Below, one piece after another: positions 6,637-7,690 of a stretch of DNA of 7,690 bases (position 1 is the first letter of the stretch; each line of letters opens with the position of its first letter). The notes below the pieces were generated by a model that was not told where the DNA came from, did no database searches, and saw nothing but the letters and a program-made list of their open reading frames with translations. Source of the stretch: Bacteroidota bacterium. GTDB lineage: Bacteria > Bacteroidota > Bacteroidia > Bacteroidales > 4484-276. The position numbers and the translations under genes are program-made. The stretch covers positions 1 to 7,690 of the forward strand of contig JABMQA010000536.1 in the NCBI GenBank assembly GCA_013203545.1. The letters are read 5' to 3'.

Positions 6637-7690
6637 CTATTCAACATTTAAATTCATGTATTTCGGGTATTTGACGGAATATTTATAACTCAGTACTACT
6701 TTCTCGTTTGGATTCAGTTGGAGGCTCCATGTAAGTTTTCCGGTTTTTTCGTTTACCCTGGCGTCAGACGTTTCCAGCAACTCTACCTCGATCGATTTCT
6801 TCTCAGCGAGTGGGTATTGATCCTCGATAATGATGTTTACGGTAGTACTTTTGTTGTTTTTAACTGTGATGTCCCAACCAATCGTCTCCTTGATACTGCT
6901 TCCCAAAAACCGTTTATCCAGCACCTCCTTTTTTACTTCCCGTTTAATGAGGATGTTTTTATCCCTGCCGAGTGAAACCGATAGTGTATCCCCGGTATGA
7001 TCCATATCCAGTATCGACTCGCCGGTAAATGTACCCTGGTAATAAACACTCATATTCCCTGATAACAAGTTCAACTGGTTCGGATCCACTATTTCAGCTG
7101 TAAGAAATGCATCATTATCAAGTTTGGGAACAGATTGATAAACATATCTCACCGGCAACTTAACCTCTTTTATCTTAATACCAAAATCCTGACCATCGGA
7201 GTGAATGGTATATGGAATATCGATCGCATATTCCAGGTTTGTAGCTGTTCTTTTCAGGGTATTGGAAAGGTAGTTGGTGGTTTCGATTTCAAATTGTTGC
7301 ACTCCTCCTGAATTGCCTGAGTAAACCCCATGAACATTGGTGGCGAGGCTGGATGCTGAACGGTTTGGCATTTTTTGTAGCTCCTCTGCTGTAACTGTTA
7401 TGCCGCTCCTCCGATCCTTTGAAACAAGGGGTACTTTATATTCTGAAATCTCTACCGCCTCAAGCAACGCTGCACTTGTTTGCAACTCCAAATCAAGGAA
7501 GGTTATTTTATTCGGTGAAATCAATACATCATTGAATTGTTTGGTCTGATATCCCACAAAGGATGCCCTTACCTGATAATATCCTGCAGCCAAATTTCTA
7601 ATAGAATATCGACCATCGAAGTCCGTTGTGCTGCCTGTAATAAGATTTCCTCCTCTGAAAACGGCAACATTGGCAAAGGGTATTGGTTCT
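6637..7690 (-). CDS. DUF4139 (MuiA-like) protein with carboxypeptidase-regulatory-like and TonB-plug-like segments (5' end beyond right edge)
   Basis: The last 350 residues are visible. The frame stays open past the internal TTG at 7593 to the window edge, so that TTG is not the start. Visible residues 1-72 are a carboxypeptidase-regulatory-like domain (PFANVAVFRGGNLITGSTT, DFDGRYSI, VRASFVGYQT). Residues about 73-125 resemble the start of a TonB plug (LLEAVEIS, ITVTAEELQKMPNRSASSLA) but lack the rest of a plug and any barrel. Residues about 153-343 match the end of DUF4139, as in the mucoidy inhibitor MuiA family: YTIHSDGQ, PKLDNDAFLTAEI, GTFTGES, DTLSVSLGRDKNILIKRE, IGWDITVKNNK, IEDQYPL, TGKLTW, YSVKYPK. 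Family knowledge says the missing part should hold DUF4140, a coiled coil and the start of DUF4139. The protein is probably exported; its biochemical role is unknown in the whole family. It is the upstream partner of the ExbD-like gene. Confidence 0.85.
   Translation of the reverse strand, partial: EPIPFANVAVFRGGNLITGSTTDFDGRYSIRNLAAGYYQVRASFVGYQTKQFNDVLISPNKITFLDLELQTSAALLEAVEISEYKVPLVSKDRRSGITVTAEELQKMPNRSASSLATNVHGVYSGNSGGVQQFEIETTNYLSNTLKRTATNLEYAIDIPYTIHSDGQDFGIKIKEVKLPVRYVYQSVPKLDNDAFLTAEIVDPNQLNLLSGNMSVYYQGTFTGESILDMDHTGDTLSVSLGRDKNILIKREVKKEVLDKRFLGSSIKETIGWDITVKNNKSTTVNIIIEDQYPLAEKKSIEVELLETSDARVNEKTGKLTWSLQLNPNEKVVLSYKYSVKYPKYMNLNVE

Noticed and set aside
7591..7593. TTG as the start codon of the DUF4139 gene.
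   Set aside because: The frame continues upstream to the window edge with good carboxypeptidase-regulatory-like sequence (PFANVAVFRGG, DFDGRYSI), so the gene begins beyond the window.

Overview
The window looks like a chromosomal segment of a member of the Bacteroidota (Bacteroidetes). It is AT-rich, most genes lack Shine-Dalgarno sites, and several protein types are typical of the phylum: TPR proteins joined by one membrane helix to an output domain, PKD-like surface proteins with a DUF1566/Lcl end, carboxypeptidase-regulatory-like modules running into a TonB-plug-like stretch, and ExbD tails with an NELRD...KY..L pattern. Genus and family cannot be decided from this sequence. No RNA gene, insertion sequence, CRISPR array or phage gene was recognised.

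All six genes are on the minus strand, so transcription runs from the right edge to the left. From right to left they are: (1) a MuiA-like DUF4139 protein, cut off by the right edge, with a carboxypeptidase-regulatory-like domain and a short TonB-plug-like stretch ahead of the DUF4139 core (6637-7690); (2) 26 bases downstream, probably in the same operon, a five-helix inner-membrane protein whose large periplasmic part appears to hold two ExbD-like domains (5168-6610); (3) a small four-helix membrane protein of a conserved unknown family (4672-5094); (4) a secreted protein with four PKD-like repeats and a C-terminal Lcl/DUF1566 domain (2793-4556); (5) a TPR-TM-class III nucleotide cyclase whose active site departs from the canonical residues (491-2551); (6) the start of a lipoprotein that may be a beta-propeller, cut off by the left edge (1-261).

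The genes share an envelope theme. Every product is predicted to be membrane-bound, exported or lipidated, and two (cyclase, PKD/Lcl protein) look like sensory or surface-contact proteins. Only genes 1 and 2 have operon-like spacing. The two longer gaps, 262-490 and 2552-2792, carry inverted-repeat structures: a GC-rich hairpin, and a set of nested short palindromes that resembles the remains of a dispersed intergenic repeat.

The points most worth a second look are the apparent fusion of a polytopic membrane domain to tandem ExbD-like domains beside a plug-bearing DUF4139 protein, and the cyclase with a Gln at the purine-lysine position and an Ile at the transition-state asparagine position.
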